From NCBI GenBank assembly GCA_017311315.1, contig CM029612.1:18979125-19043124 (forward strand): DNA of 64,000 nucleotides. Direction: 5' to 3'. The position numbers were made by a program, and so were the translations under genes. Below are positions 1-10,410 of the stretch, one piece after another (within the stretch, counting starts at the first letter, position 1; every line of letters starts with the position of its first letter). The notes beneath the pieces are model-generated. The model was not told the DNA's origin and searched no databases. It saw nothing but the letters and a program-made list of their open reading frames with translations. This DNA is from Dendrocalamus latiflorus (taxonomy: Eukaryota > Streptophyta > Magnoliopsida > Poales > Poaceae).

Positions 1-8
1 CATTTTGT

Positions 9-618
9 CTATTGGGTGTAGCGTGGTTGTTTCCCCTTTTTGTCACGCCCTGAAGAAGGCTCCGCTGCATCCTTCTTCCTGTCACTCTTGGTCTTGAGAG
101 CTGGCTCCCGAGCTTGGAGCTCCTCCTCCTGACGCTTGATGGCAGCTTCACGCAGACTTAACTGCTCCCGCCTCCTTTGCAGCTCATCCTCCTTGCCCTT
201 CAGACGGATTTGGTCCACCCTCACGCGACGCTCTTGGTCAAGCCGCATCTGTCGTTCCACCTCGCGAGCCTGAGTCATCTTGACAAAGTATTGTGCTTTG
301 TTTTCCACCTCCTCTGCCCGGTTATTTGGCCATGCCGGCGACACCCGATCCACCCATTCGATGAACCTGCAAGCCTATGTGTGGCGTGGTAGATGTCATC
401 GATCAAGTTGAAAAAAGATAACGAGAAACAAATGATTTAGTTGTGGTCGTTACCACGAAGTCGTCATCCAGGTCAGGACATTTGAAGAACCTACGGCCGT
501 ATTTGGCTCGTTGTACTCGATCAGTCCAGACTCCCAACATCGTCCTAAAGCCGCAATGGCACTTCGGGCGCTCATGCCACTCCGGCACTCCAAATGGGTC
601 GGACCTCCAGGAAGACAT
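9..618 (-). CDS. GRF-zinc-finger coiled-coil protein (MULE gene A)
   Basis: Two exons, 618-454 and 374-9, join in frame across a GT-AG intron and give 176 residues; an upstream in-frame ATG at 672 would add 18. Exon 1 has a PKCHCG motif and GRRFFKCPD; exon 2 opens with ACRFIEWVDR. Together these give the cysteine pattern and FFxC/CxFxxW signature of a GRF-type zinc finger (about residues 17-65), a nucleic-acid-binding fold. The rest is a strongly charged Arg/Glu/Gln coiled coil ending in a Lys/Arg-rich tail, a likely nuclear-localisation or DNA-contact region. It is divergently transcribed from the GRF gene at 1306. The role is unknown; a DNA-binding accessory protein of the transposon is an inference. 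The exon join was placed by frame and splice consensus. Confidence 0.6.
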
Positions 619-855
619 TGTTGTATAGTAGTATTGTGATGCCTTGAGGAGGAGATGTGGTATGGAAGACATAGTAGGGAGGCCTTTATGTAGGCAGGTT
701 ATCTGGTGCAGTGGGCATAGTCCATGGAGAGGATATTTTCGCTTTTCCTGGATTCCAGTGTAGCAATAAATGACCCTATGTAGGCTTTTCAGAGACTATA
801 GTCTCCTAATTGCAGTGTAGCCTTTTCAGAGATTGGACCATTCAAAGCCTAGAAA

Positions 856-1003
856 GCTAAAGATCTACGCCCCTATATGTGTACAGGCCTACAGGCCTAC
901 TCCTGTAAAGGCTAAAGACCTACGCCCCTATATGTGTACAGGCCTACTCCTGTAAAGGCTAAAGACCTACGCCATATATGTGTACAGGCTAAAGGCCTAC
1001 TCC
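856..1003. repeat. about 47-bp tandem repeat, three copies
   Basis: Three imperfect copies of a unit containing CTAAAGACCTACGCCCCTAT and TGTGTACAGGCCTACTCC lie head to tail. They sit in the shared upstream region of the two divergent GRF-finger genes. No coding potential is seen. Confidence 0.8.
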
Positions 1004-1215
1004 GTCACTGCGCAAAGCTGGCATATGCTGCCTCGTTTTGTCATGTCACTGAGCAAAATCTGAACTCTTTTGTCATGTCACTGAGCAAAGCTGCCCTGTT
1101 TTGTCATCTCACTGAGGAAAAGCTGACCTCTTGTGTCATGTCCCTGAGCAAAGCAGGGGCGTGTTGTCATGTCCCTGAGCAAAAGCCTCTTTTTTTGGTG
1201 GTCACTGCATTAAGC
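1003..1215. repeat. 31-40-bp imperfect repeats with GTCACTGAGCAAAGCTG core
   Basis: About six degenerate copies of TTTTGTCATGTCACTGAGCA plus AAGCTGCC lie immediately upstream of the GRF-finger gene that starts at 1306. The same core (GTCACTG, then GCAAAGCTGCC) recurs upstream of the homologous but broken gene at 31138. Conservation of both motif and position suggests a promoter or transposase-binding array (inference). Confidence 0.7.
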
Positions 1216-1305
1216 TGCCCTGTTGGCTATAAGTAGCAGGGTTGGGGTCTCATGACATTGTGAATCGAACAAAGTAGTACCCTCTCTTTCGTGGTGAAAC
1301 ATACC

Positions 1306-1918
1306 ATGTCTGAAGTCGAGAGGCCAGTGGGATTTGGGTCACCGAAGGACGACATTCCCTTAGAAACGAGGGATATGTTCGGTCCGCAGTACCGATTGAT
1401 ACCAAGCCGGCGTGCTCAACCACCGTGGCCGAAATGCAGACACAATGAGTACGCGGTCGTCCAGATCTTGGATTCCCCGAACGATGGCGGGCGACGTTTC
1501 TTCCGATGCTCACGCTCCGGGGTACAAATTAGTAATGTTACATTTTGTATTGCTTATGGACCCTCGAAGTTTACCGTCATTTTTTGTGCAGATGGCCAAA
1601 TGCGACTTCTCCCACTGGATCGACCCTCCTCACGAACGGTATGTTGATCGTTATGTGGGTACATTATGGGCTCGAATATGGGACTTGGAGTACCGAATGG
1701 AGAATCTCACTGAGGAGAATAACGACCTCCGCGAACAGATGCAACGCGAGAGGGGCAACGAGGAGGTCGTGAATATAGGAAGCTCTTATGATCCCACATG
1801 TTGCTGCGCGAACCCGAGCTGCATATGTGCATGCCACTACCACGATGGACAACCACGTCCGAGGCGACCCCCTCAGCATTTCTCCATGTGGGTGCCACGA
1901 GACTCGTTTGGCATGTAG
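1306..1918 (+). CDS. GRF-zinc-finger protein with coiled coil and Cys-rich tail (MULE gene B)
   Basis: Exons 1306-1521 and 1592-1918 join in phase (GTACAA donor, TTTGTGCAG acceptor) and encode 180 residues. The finger is split by the intron: WPKCRH and GRRFFRC in exon 1, KCDFSHWIDPP in exon 2. This is the GRF layout, with one ligand position occupied by His. Residues about 97-125 form a Leu/Glu coiled coil. The C-terminus has a cysteine-dense stretch (CCCANPSCICACHYH) that looks like a second metal site. The ATG at 1306 was chosen over 1291 because the degenerate homologue at 31138 begins with the equivalent Met-Ala/Ser-Asp/Glu start. It is divergent from the gene at 9-618. The function is unknown; a DNA-binding accessory role in the transposon is inferred. 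Confidence 0.6.
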
Positions 1919-2305
1919 GTAAGAAGGTGTATGGTTGTGTTGTGTTTTAGTTGTTGTGTTCGTTGGTGTGTTGATGGCTGTAGTACTTGGTTTTGTTGTC
2001 ATTTTTTGGTACCCTCCATGTTTACCGTCGTTGCTGTGTTGATGGTTGTAGTACTTGCTATATTTTATGTACGTGCAATCTATGTGTTGTTTCGTGTTGT
2101 GACTGGGCAAAGCTGTTTTATTTTAGGTCGTTTGCCTTTTCAGCCGATTGTGCTTTTTCAGGAAGCATAAATTCATTGCAGGAATTATAGAACAACAAAG
2201 TACAGACTACGGATTCGAACACAAATATCACATGAATATAACATATACACATACATACAAACAAGTAGCTCATTACAACATGACCCATAAGCCTACACAT
2301 AAATA
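1919..2305. other. intergenic, between convergent GRF-B and PMD genes
   Basis: AT-rich 3' flank of two convergent genes. An internal near-repeat (TTGTGTTGATGG, then CTGTAGTACTTG) occurs twice around 1967-2055. No convincing coding exon is seen. Confidence 0.6.
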
Positions 2306-4766
2306 TCACTGCCTCCTAGCCTTACCCTTACCCTTACCAAGGGCGTCGGTGCCTGGAGTGTAACGGCTAGGCTCCCGGCGGCGTCTGCGTGGTACAGGCT
2401 GTGAAGGCTGAGTCTCAGGAGCGCCTACGAGCTGAGACGGGCCTATCTCATCGTAAGTCTGCTGCTCCACCTCGTCGTCGTCCTCACCCCCCTCGTCAGG
2501 GAAAGTGTCGCTCGTGGGGGATGAGCTCTGTGCCGTGTAAGACCCTCGCCGCGTCGGGTCTGAAAGTCGTGTCGTAGGCACGTCTACGTCCCTCCCCGCG
2601 CCGGTGCTGCACCCACAACGACTAGCCGCACGACGTAGCCGACCTGCTAGCCTCTGTCATCCAACATTTTGTTAACCAACAAGATACGAAGATATTACGT
2701 ACTATTTTTGTAAGTGGCTTTGTCGAAGCATACCTCTAGGAAGGTAAGCATCCGGGCGTCGCCGACTGTCCTGGAGAAATGCTCTATGTCCTGTACGGAC
2801 TGCTTCAGGGTGTTGCCCTGCAAACAAGCAAAATAATGGATAATTTACTATATGTAGTGATATTTATTGGAAAATAAGCAATGAGATTGAACATTACCAC
2901 ACGGTCCAGGACTGGTGCCGTCTCCACCTGCGTCCCAAGGCGAGTCGACTGGTCGTACGGCGTGTCTTCGTCACCCGAGGACGCAATGTCGGCGTAGTCA
3001 TCCTGAGTCCATTGGCCCTTAAGCTTGGACCGCGTCGCACGCTGGTACCAAACTTGGTACCGCCGGAAGTTCTCGTTGCTGTGCGGCTCGTCGTTGTCGT
3101 CCACGTGGTCCTGAAAGTGTGCCCACTCCTCAACGTACACGTGGTGGTGCTGCTCGAAATCTGTGACCTTCTTCTGTCGCCGACGATCAAATCTGCATGT
3201 CACGTAAACCAAACGTTAAAAATAGAAAAAGCTCTGTGCACTTGGATTCCAAGGTTAGAATTGAAATTGCATGCCACTTACTTGTGCAAGGCCACAGACG
3301 TGGAGAACTGCGCTACTGGCCACATCTGCCTCATACCAAACTGGCGTGCAACTCTATGTGGCAGGTGATACTCAACAGCATAGAAACAGATAAGAGGGCA
3401 CCTCTTCCTGTAGAGGGCCTCGTCTATGCTGCATAGTGCGCTAAACTGAATGGCCTGCACCTCCGGCTCGGCGTACGGCTCCCACTTAACCTGCATTGAA
3501 ATAATTTAACGTTTAAGGTCATATACTAACAACTGAAAATCACGAAACCAAATGGAATTAACTTACACTGGAGGCTGTGAGCGCATCTAGCTCGTTCGTG
3601 TACTCTAGGTAGGCCCTCTTCGTCCGGGCGAAGGGCACTGAGACCTGGTCCCAAAGATATGCAAGTGTCGGACGTCGACGAGGAGGAACCTCTGCGAACC
3701 ACGGACGAGGAGGCGAAACTGTGGGACGACCAACTAGTAGACGACACCACATCCACAGCTGGAGGAGGTAGAGGCAACCACCTACTGTCGCGTTCGGCGA
3801 ACTCCGACGACACGCCTCGCAGAGGTGGCGGTAAAGGAACGCCAACACCCCGGAAGCCCAGCTGTGCTGCCCCACCGTGTCCCAGTCGGTGAGGCAGTGG
3901 ATGTACATCCACGACGCGCTGTCCCCCGTTCCGTCGGGGAAGAGAACGCAGCCAAACAAGTGCAGGATCCATGCCCTGCAATTATATGTGAAATGATATT
4001 AAATAAAACTATGTCAATTTAATCAAAAAGCTCGATTTGTACGACGAGTTGGCTCGATATCCACCCCTACCTGCAGTAGTACGCAACGGTCTGCTCGTCC
4101 GCGTGTGCAGGACACTCTGCGAAAGTCTGCCGGAGCCATGTGATCATAACTGCAGAACTGCGATGGACTGCCTCAGCAGGAAGCTCTGTCCCGAGGAAGG
4201 CCTCTACTCGGGCTCTCCAACCAGCAGGCACGCACGGTCCGATCACTGGACGACCGTGAATGGCGACACCAAGTATCTTCTGAGTGTCCTGGAGCGTAAT
4301 AGTCATCTCACCGAAAGGGAGGTGGAAGCTGTGAGTCTCCGGCCTCCACCTACATGATACAAAAAAGAGGACTACATGTCAGAGAATTTGAGGCGCACAT
4401 AGCCGACCAACAATGAACATGCAAGTGGAGCAATGGTTTAGGAGAATACCTGTCAATCAGTGCAGTGATGGCCGGGGGGTTCAAGGTGGGCAACCCACGG
4501 CGAACCTGGTAAGAGATGGCGTCTAGGCCAGCCCTCTCCAGGAAGGGAGTGTACCTCTCGTCGTACCGCATGTCCAGGAACCCGTCATGGGTTCGAGGAC
4601 GAAGGATGGGCAGATCCTGTATAGAATAGACCAATTTATGTAGTTAATGCATCAATATAAACTCAAATTGTACAGGAAGTGATGAAGGCAATACCCCCCC
4701 CTCCGCGGTGAGCCGTCCTCGGTGGCTCTCCTCGTAGTACTGGTCTAGCAGGTGGAATTGCGCCAT
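2306..4766 (-). CDS. plant mobile domain (PMD / MAIN-like) protein, 8 exons
   Basis: Eight exons (4766-4695, 4616-4450, 4349-4071, 3975-3567, 3490-3282, 3192-2898, 2817-2734, 2653-2306) all join at GT-AG sites in matching phase. They sum to 1863 nt, or 620 residues with no internal stop. Residues about 25-380 match the plant mobile domain: LPILRPRTHDGFLD, then WRPETHSFHLPFGEMT, QKILGV and RAWILHLFGCVLFPD, the conserved aminotransferase-like PMD core. The tail is acidic, then Arg/Lys-rich. PMD proteins occur as host silencing and meristem factors (MAIN, MAIL1) and as cargo of MULE and gypsy elements. Position 158 bp behind the transposase on the same strand identifies this as transposon cargo. 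Its biochemical role is not known. Confidence 0.85.
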
Positions 4767-4924
4767 CCTACAAAAAAATTGAATTTGTCAGTCCAACATA
4801 CAAGTAAACAAAAAATTGAACATGCATAAAATATGGAAAGAATAAGAAATTAAATAAGAAACATAACAAATTACATATGAAAAAATAACTAGACGAACTA
4901 TGAAACATAACGAATAACAAGCAC

Positions 4925-7714
4925 TCACACCTGACTAAGTGGCCAATGGCATGTGCGTGAATTGTGGCCAAGTCTACCACATCTGCTACATTGGTTCTGC
5001 TCGGGGTTAGTAAGAAAGGGGGTTGCTCTCCCTCGCCTCGTTGTTCCTTGAAGCTGATCCATAACCATCTTGTGTCTCGTCCTTTTCCTGGTTCCACGTT
5101 TGTTCCAACGGCTACCCGTATCCGCAATGTATTTGGGCCCGGTGTACGGTGGCCACTCTCCCTCATCCCGATAAGGCTCGAAACGGGGAGACCACGTAAG
5201 CACAAGGTTGTCAACACTGAACTCCCGAGGTATCTTGCTCTCGTAGTCAAAGTTGCGATGCCTCCCTGCTGCCACATAATGAGAACATGGAAAGTGGTAC
5301 TGCCTCGGTTTACCACATGTGCATGAGAAATCAATAAGAACAACCTTATGCTTCCTCGTCGGCCGGAGCTCTCCATCGGTCGTTGTACCACCCCTTTCTA
5401 CAACCTCGTAAGTGCCCGTAGAGTTGTCAAAACACTGTACCTCATGTGCCTCAGCCCTCGCCTTTGCCTTTTCAAGGTGACGCTTCGGTTTTGGCGCCCA
5501 TCTCTCTTGTTTACTCTGTAGCGCCATTGCATGTGTGTGTCTTTCGTTGAACCAGGCAACAAGCTTGTAAAAGGTGAATGATACTATAGCATTGACTGGC
5601 ATACCACGTATACCCCTAAGCAAGTTATTGAAGGATTCGGCCATATTGCTTGTCTGAAACTCGTACCTCCAGCCACCATCGTCATGAGCCCTTGTCCATT
5701 TGTCTACATCTCTCATCAATCCCGACAACCACTGTCTACCTTCTGCGGTTGTTGCAGTATTAAGCTGCTCCAACTTCTCCTGGAATAACTTGACCTCAAG
5801 CATTCGAGCGACCTCCTCGAACAGAGGAAAGTTATCCTTCCTACAATCCTTACGGAGTAGATTCTCGGCAAGATGCCGAGTGCACCAACGGTGGTGCAAA
5901 GGTGGATACCCCGGTATCTGCTCTTGTACGGCAGCAAGTATGCCCTGGTGTCTATCAGATATGACACCCACCTCCCTACCAGGGCCGACCACGTGCCTCC
6001 GAACGAGCCGCAAGAACCATCCCCAGCTGTCTTTGTTCTCCCTCTCAACCAAAGCAAACGCCAAAGGAACCAACGTGTTGTCTGCGTCACACGAAATGGC
6101 TATCAGAAGTGTGCCCTGGTATTTGCCAAGAAGAAACGTACCGTCAATGGAGAAGACGGGACAACAATGCCGAAAGGCCTCGATGGACTGAGCAAAGCAC
6201 CAGAAAGCACGGAAGAATATCTGCATCCCATCTTGAGTCCATTCGTTTGGTTTCGGGACGTACTCATAATGCATGCCTGGATTAACCGCTTTGATTGCAT
6301 TGAAAAGTGCTGGCAACTGCAAGTACCCATCTTCCCAGTCCCCATATATCATCTTCCAGATGCGTTGCTTTGCCCTCCATGCTTTTCCATACCTTATCTC
6401 GTATCCAAATTTCTCCTTAACAATCCCAGCAAGTGTCTTCACCTTCATATTGGGTTCTCCCTTTACTATGTGACACAGTGACTTGGCAATAATGGTAGAG
6501 GTCAACTGCCGATGCTTCTGTTTGAGCTCTGCTTCGGCACAAGTGTGTGGGCCAACGATTCTTGTGATCTTGAACTTTCCCGTGTCCTTCTGTTTCCTAG
6601 CACAAACCCTCCATTCACATGTTTCCTTCTCGCACACAACTGTGTACCTCCGCTCCACATAAGAATGCCTCACCTTGAATGGCCTTTTACGAATCACTGA
6701 ATACTCCTGCAGCCACCTTCTCAATGCAGACAAGTCCTCAAACATCATGCCCTTCTCAATTGTCATGCTTGAACCGGCCTCAGGAGCATCTAGCAGCTCG
6801 TCATCCCTTCCTTCTGCATAAGCCCCATGAGAATGCCTAAGATCGCTGAATTCATGAACTGATGGATCCCGGCCAGGGCAATAACGCCTGATCAGCTCAA
6901 TATCACTTTCGGTCAGCTCTCCAAAAGGGCGATCATCGTCAGATTCAACGGCCCTTGCGATCTCGTAAGGCTGCAGCTCATCCACAATTTGAACATCCAC
7001 ACTATTGGAGTCCCTGCAGACTTCTTCAACGTTGCTAGATGGAGCAACGGGAGGAACACCAACATTATCAGGAATGTCTCCTGCATCATAAGCACGAAAA
7101 CGATGGGATTTAGACAAAAAAAAAGCAATGACGACAAAAGGCTAAAGTGTTGCTCGACACTTACTGGGATGATTCTGGGTCAATCCCATCTCCTGAGGGG
7201 CCGCCACGACATCATCAGTCCGACAGTCAACTCGAACTGGTTGAGAAATCTGAACCTCGTTCGGGGCAGATAGAGCATCGGGCACCTCAGGCACTTCTTC
7301 CACATCCACCGCAAGATCCAGTAACGGAGGGTCAAAGGGTGCCTGATCACCTAGTTCTGGTGAATAACCGTGAGGGGTTGGTTCAATGGACACCTTCCGC
7401 ACAACAAGGTCCAAACATTTTAACTCATTCCTCATAACCACTTTGACATATTTGTCCCACTCATCCTCACAACCAATTAAGATCAACCGCCTGAGAATTG
7501 TGTCTTTCGAACCGAAGTGAAGTAACCCCTCAACTGTGATGCTCTCCTCGTTTCCATGACAATGTAGCTTCTCCCGGGCCCTAGCAACCAACTCACTAAA
7601 CGACGGCCGATCACTGAACATCAGAGGCACCCTTTGCATTTCAACAAATTGAACATTTCCATAATCATCACTTGTCACACTGCCTCCATGATATAGGGTT
7701 ACTACGTTGTCCAT
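4925..7714 (-). CDS. mudrA: MULE (mudrA-type) transposase, 901 aa, intact
   Basis: Two exons, 7714-7165 and 7080-4925, join across an intron with donor CCAGTAAGT and acceptor GATGCAG, giving 902 codons with no internal stop. In order: an N-terminal region with an acidic stretch (1-290); a MuDR/FAR1-like DNA-binding region (about 293-365, GMMFEDLSALRRW, CEWRV, GPHTC); and an RNase-H-like MULE core with candidate DDE residues Asp496 (FSIDGTF), Asp559 (ISDRHQG) and Glu665 (NMAESFN). A SWIM zinc finger (CTCG..CSH, about 770-784) and a C-terminal CCHC knuckle (CSRCGRLGH, about 881-894) follow. The domain set is complete for the family, so the protein could be active. The gene lies head to tail with the PMD gene. 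The exact start codon rests on frame continuity. Confidence 0.88.
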
Positions 7715-8085
7715 CTAGTTCATACACAAAACCAAACTCAATACCTTTAAGCGAAATTTTGGATAAATCACATGCTTACTTGTTTAAGCAATACAATATC
7801 TCAATGAACCCTTTCCCATTCAAACATCTATATATCTAATACGATCCAGATATAGTCATATGAGATTTTCAGTTATAATATGCAGCCTACAATGTCTTTT
7901 TTGGAGTCAAACAGAACCACCAATATTTATCTAGATATTGTATTAATCACACCAAAAGTCTAAAATCATTATGCCTTCTCGTAGGTACCATAGATATGGA
8001 GTGAACATTAAGCGACAGTGTAACATATGTGGAAAAAAATTCACGATATCCGCAATGATTCACCTTGAACGCTTGCGGGGGCCGG
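7715..8085. other. AT-rich 5' flank of transposase gene
   Basis: AT-rich non-coding sequence upstream of the mudrA start, the expected place for its promoter. No single TATA box could be assigned and nothing else is recognised. Confidence 0.5.
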
Positions 8086-8612
8086 GGAGGCGGTGGCGGC
8101 CGGGGAGGCGGCGTGGGCCGGGGAGGCGCTGCCGGCCCGGGGAGGCGGCAGGGAGGCGGCCGGGCGCGGGGAGGCGGCCGGGGAGGCGCTGCCGGCCCGG
8201 GGAGGCGGCAGGGAGGCGGCCGGGCGCGGGGAGGCGGCCGGGGAGGCGCTGCCGGCCCGGGGAGGCGGCAGGGAGGCGGCCGGGCGCGGGGAGGCGGCCG
8301 GGGAGGCGCTGCCGGCCCGGGGAGGCGGCAGGGAGGCAACCGGGGAGGCGCGGCCGGGCGCGGGGAGGCGGCGGGGAGGCGGCCGGGGAGGCGGCGGGGA
8401 GGCGCTGCCGGCCCGGGGAGGCGGCCGGGGCGGGGAGGCGGCGGGGGCCGGGAAGGCGGCGGGGAGACGGCCGGGCCGGGGAGGCGGTGGCGGCCGGGGA
8501 GGCGGCGGGGGCTGGGAAGGCGGCGGGGAGGCGGCCGGGACGGGGAGGCGCTGGCAGCGCGAGCCGGGGAGGCGGTGGCGGCCGGGGAGGCGGCGGGGAG
8601 GCGGCGGGGCAG
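8086..8612. repeat. GC-rich minisatellite, exact 60-bp core unit
   Basis: A GGGGAGGCGGC-based tandem array. Four nearly exact 60-bp units (about 8117-8356) contain GGCGCTGCCGGCCCGGGGAG, with degenerate derivatives to about 8612. Because the repeat lacks stop codons it is open in several frames on both strands (Arg/Gly/Pro-rich translations). These are repeat artefacts, not genes. Confidence 0.9.
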
Positions 8613-8689
8613 GAGTCGGGGGCTGGGGGCTGAGGGCAGACGCGACGCGAAATGGCTCGGCCTGGCCTGGGCAAATGCCGCTAGCTCGG

Positions 8690-8890
8690 CGCCAAGATCC
8701 ACGGCTCCGAGGTCGGAGCCACGAGTCACGGCGCCGAGCTCGGAGCCATTGATCACGGCGCCGAGCTTCTGCCACGTCGGCACCACGCGGGTCGCCACGC
8801 TGGTGCCGGCCTGGGGCCTCGGAGCCATCGATCACGGCGCCGAGACGTGTTACCTCGGCGCCGTGATCCACGGCGCCGACCTCCTGGGTC
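8690..8890. repeat. palindrome-dense CGGCGCCG region, probable MULE subterminal repeat
   Basis: Repeated short palindromes built on CGGCGCCG with GATCCACGGC and CTCGGAGCCA spacers occur in both orientations. They are followed by AAAACGGAATTAAAACCACC and an A-rich end at about 8930-8965. This resembles subterminal regions of grass MULEs. The opposite terminus needed for proof is outside the window. Confidence 0.5.
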
Positions 8891-9072
8891 CAAAAACGGA
8901 ATTAAAACCACCAGGGGTCTAAATGTGAATATTTTTCAAAAAAAGGGCTTAAATACAAAAAATTCGGCCCTACTAGCACGAACAATTCTCCACGTCATCC
9001 GTCCACCGTCACACACGTCTACTCACTAGAGACTTTTGCGTGCTGAACAGGCTTTTTTTTGTTTGAGAAAAC

Positions 9073-9590
9073 TAGGATGGTAATTGTGCTTGTTTACCCG
9101 TATACCCGTGGGTAAATACCCTAATAGAGTCGGGTATGAGATATTTTCTTTACCCACGGGTAAATAAATAGGGGGAACACTCTACCCGTCGGGTAAACGG
9201 GTATAGGTATGGGTAAGCTCTCCCCGTACCCACCCCGCCCGTTTACCCGCGATATATATTGACAGGTGGTGCAGTCTTAGCAATATCTCTAATTACCATT
9301 GATTGTTATAAACTTTTCTATATCTCTAATTACTATTGATTGTTATAAATTTTTTGATAGCTATTATATTTCCTAGCAACATTTGTTGCTTATATGTCTC
9401 TGTCATTAGTTCAACTCTCAGATGATGACTCTTAGTTTGCGGGTAAACGGTTATACCCACGGGCGACGGGTATGGGCGAGGTTTTTCGCTCGTCGTCCTT
9501 CGCGGGTATACCCGTAGGTGTAAATCGGGGTCACGGGTACGGGTATGGGCGAGCACTACCCGTACCCGCCGCGCCCGATTGCCATCCCCA
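9073..9590. mobile_element. non-autonomous hAT element, 518 bp
   Basis: An exact 8-bp target duplication (GAGAAAAC) occupies 9065-9072 and 9591-9598. The imperfect terminal inverted repeats are TAGGATGGTAATTG on the left and the reverse of CGATTGCCATCCCCA on the right. Subterminal regions are full of GGGTA/TACCC motifs (TACCCGTACCC, GGGTAAACGGG) in both orientations, typical of hAT transposase-binding repeats. There is no coding region. Confidence 0.88.
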
Positions 9591-9598
9591 GAGAAAAC

Positions 9599-10200
9599 CC
9601 ACTGATTTATGTTAATAATTCAATGATAAAATACATATGTACCTTAACTTTTACATTAAAGATTGTAGATGAATAACATGCTACTATCAAATCCTTATAT
9701 CGATGAACGTATTGAACTTCTTTATCTTCCTCGTGGTAGGCTCTGTATCTTACAATAGTGTCATAATAGCTGACGATCATGACAGCGGGAAGTAGATTGT
9801 TAATGATCTCTATTGGTATATAGGACCTACGAATTGGTAGCAGTATTGTGCGTCGAAAGAAAATAAGAGATGATTCATTTGCACCTAACTTGGCCCAATG
9901 TCAATATCCGGTGTCGACACCTCTATCATCGCCAAGGTGAGTCGGTACGATAGAATCCATAAAGAATAACAAAAATCTAGTTAGGAACTCATCAAATAAG
10001 AACAAAACTAGAAATTGATCGAGTAACTCAAGGAAAAACTAATAAAAGTTCACTTCTGAAAATCATCGGTTCTTTCACCCACTCAATACCAAGAGTAACT
10101 CCGGAGAACAGGGGAGAGGGGCCAGCGACGCACCACGGAGTTGCGACCGGCGGTGCCCCATAATTGTTCATATTAAGCGCTGAACATTCATAGCCGAAGA
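9599..10200. other. intergenic, no gene seen
   Basis: AT-rich sequence between the hAT element and the L19 promoter. No coding frame or recognised repeat. Confidence 0.5.
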
Positions 10201-10208
10201 GCAACTAA

Positions 10209-10297
10209 TGGGCCGCAGTCAGGGAACTGAGCCCATAGCACTCAAACAGAAGGCCCAGGAAGGCCACGACGAAACACTAGCACCCCCAGCTATAAAA
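10209..10297 (+). promoter_or_regulatory. L19 promoter: three site II elements and TATA box
   Basis: TGGGCC at 10209-10214, AGCCCA (TGGGCT reversed) at 10230-10235 and GGCCCA (TGGGCC reversed) at 10252-10257 lie upstream of TATAAAA at 10291-10297. Site II (TGGGCY) elements in this position are characteristic of plant ribosomal protein promoters and growth-linked TCP control. The TATA box is about 115 bp before the start codon. Confidence 0.75.
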
Positions 10298-10410
10298 GCC
10301 GCCCACGCCGCACCACAGAAACCCTTGCACCCCCCGCTCGTCCACCCCCACCGCCACACACTCGCACAGGTAGGGTAGGGAGGAGAGGAAGCCGAGAGGC
10401 GGCGGCGGAG

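Larger units (their letters stand above)
1..8965 (-). mobile_element. Mutator-like element (MULE) block, left end outside window
   Basis: The block holds an intact mudrA-type transposase gene, a PMD gene on the same strand, two GRF-zinc-finger genes and, beyond the transposase start, a GC-rich minisatellite followed by a palindrome-rich region. That region resembles a MULE terminus and fades near the A-rich stretch at about 8930-8965. The left terminus is not in the window, so terminal inverted repeats and the 9-bp duplication cannot be checked. That all four genes belong to one element is inferred from adjacency and from the second copy of the GRF pair at 29.7-31.7 kb. The right boundary is approximate. 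Confidence 0.5.

Noticed and set aside
3012..3368. Plus-strand frames inside the PMD gene
   Set aside because: Antisense shadows of well-supported exons.
5700..6481. Plus-strand 163- and 202-codon frames opposite the transposase
   Set aside because: Shadows of the mudrA coding strand without any family signature.
7947..8922. Several 200-290-codon Arg/Pro/Gly-rich frames on both strands
   Set aside because: They arise from the GC-rich 60-bp repeat, which lacks stop codons in many frames. No domain and no plausible start.
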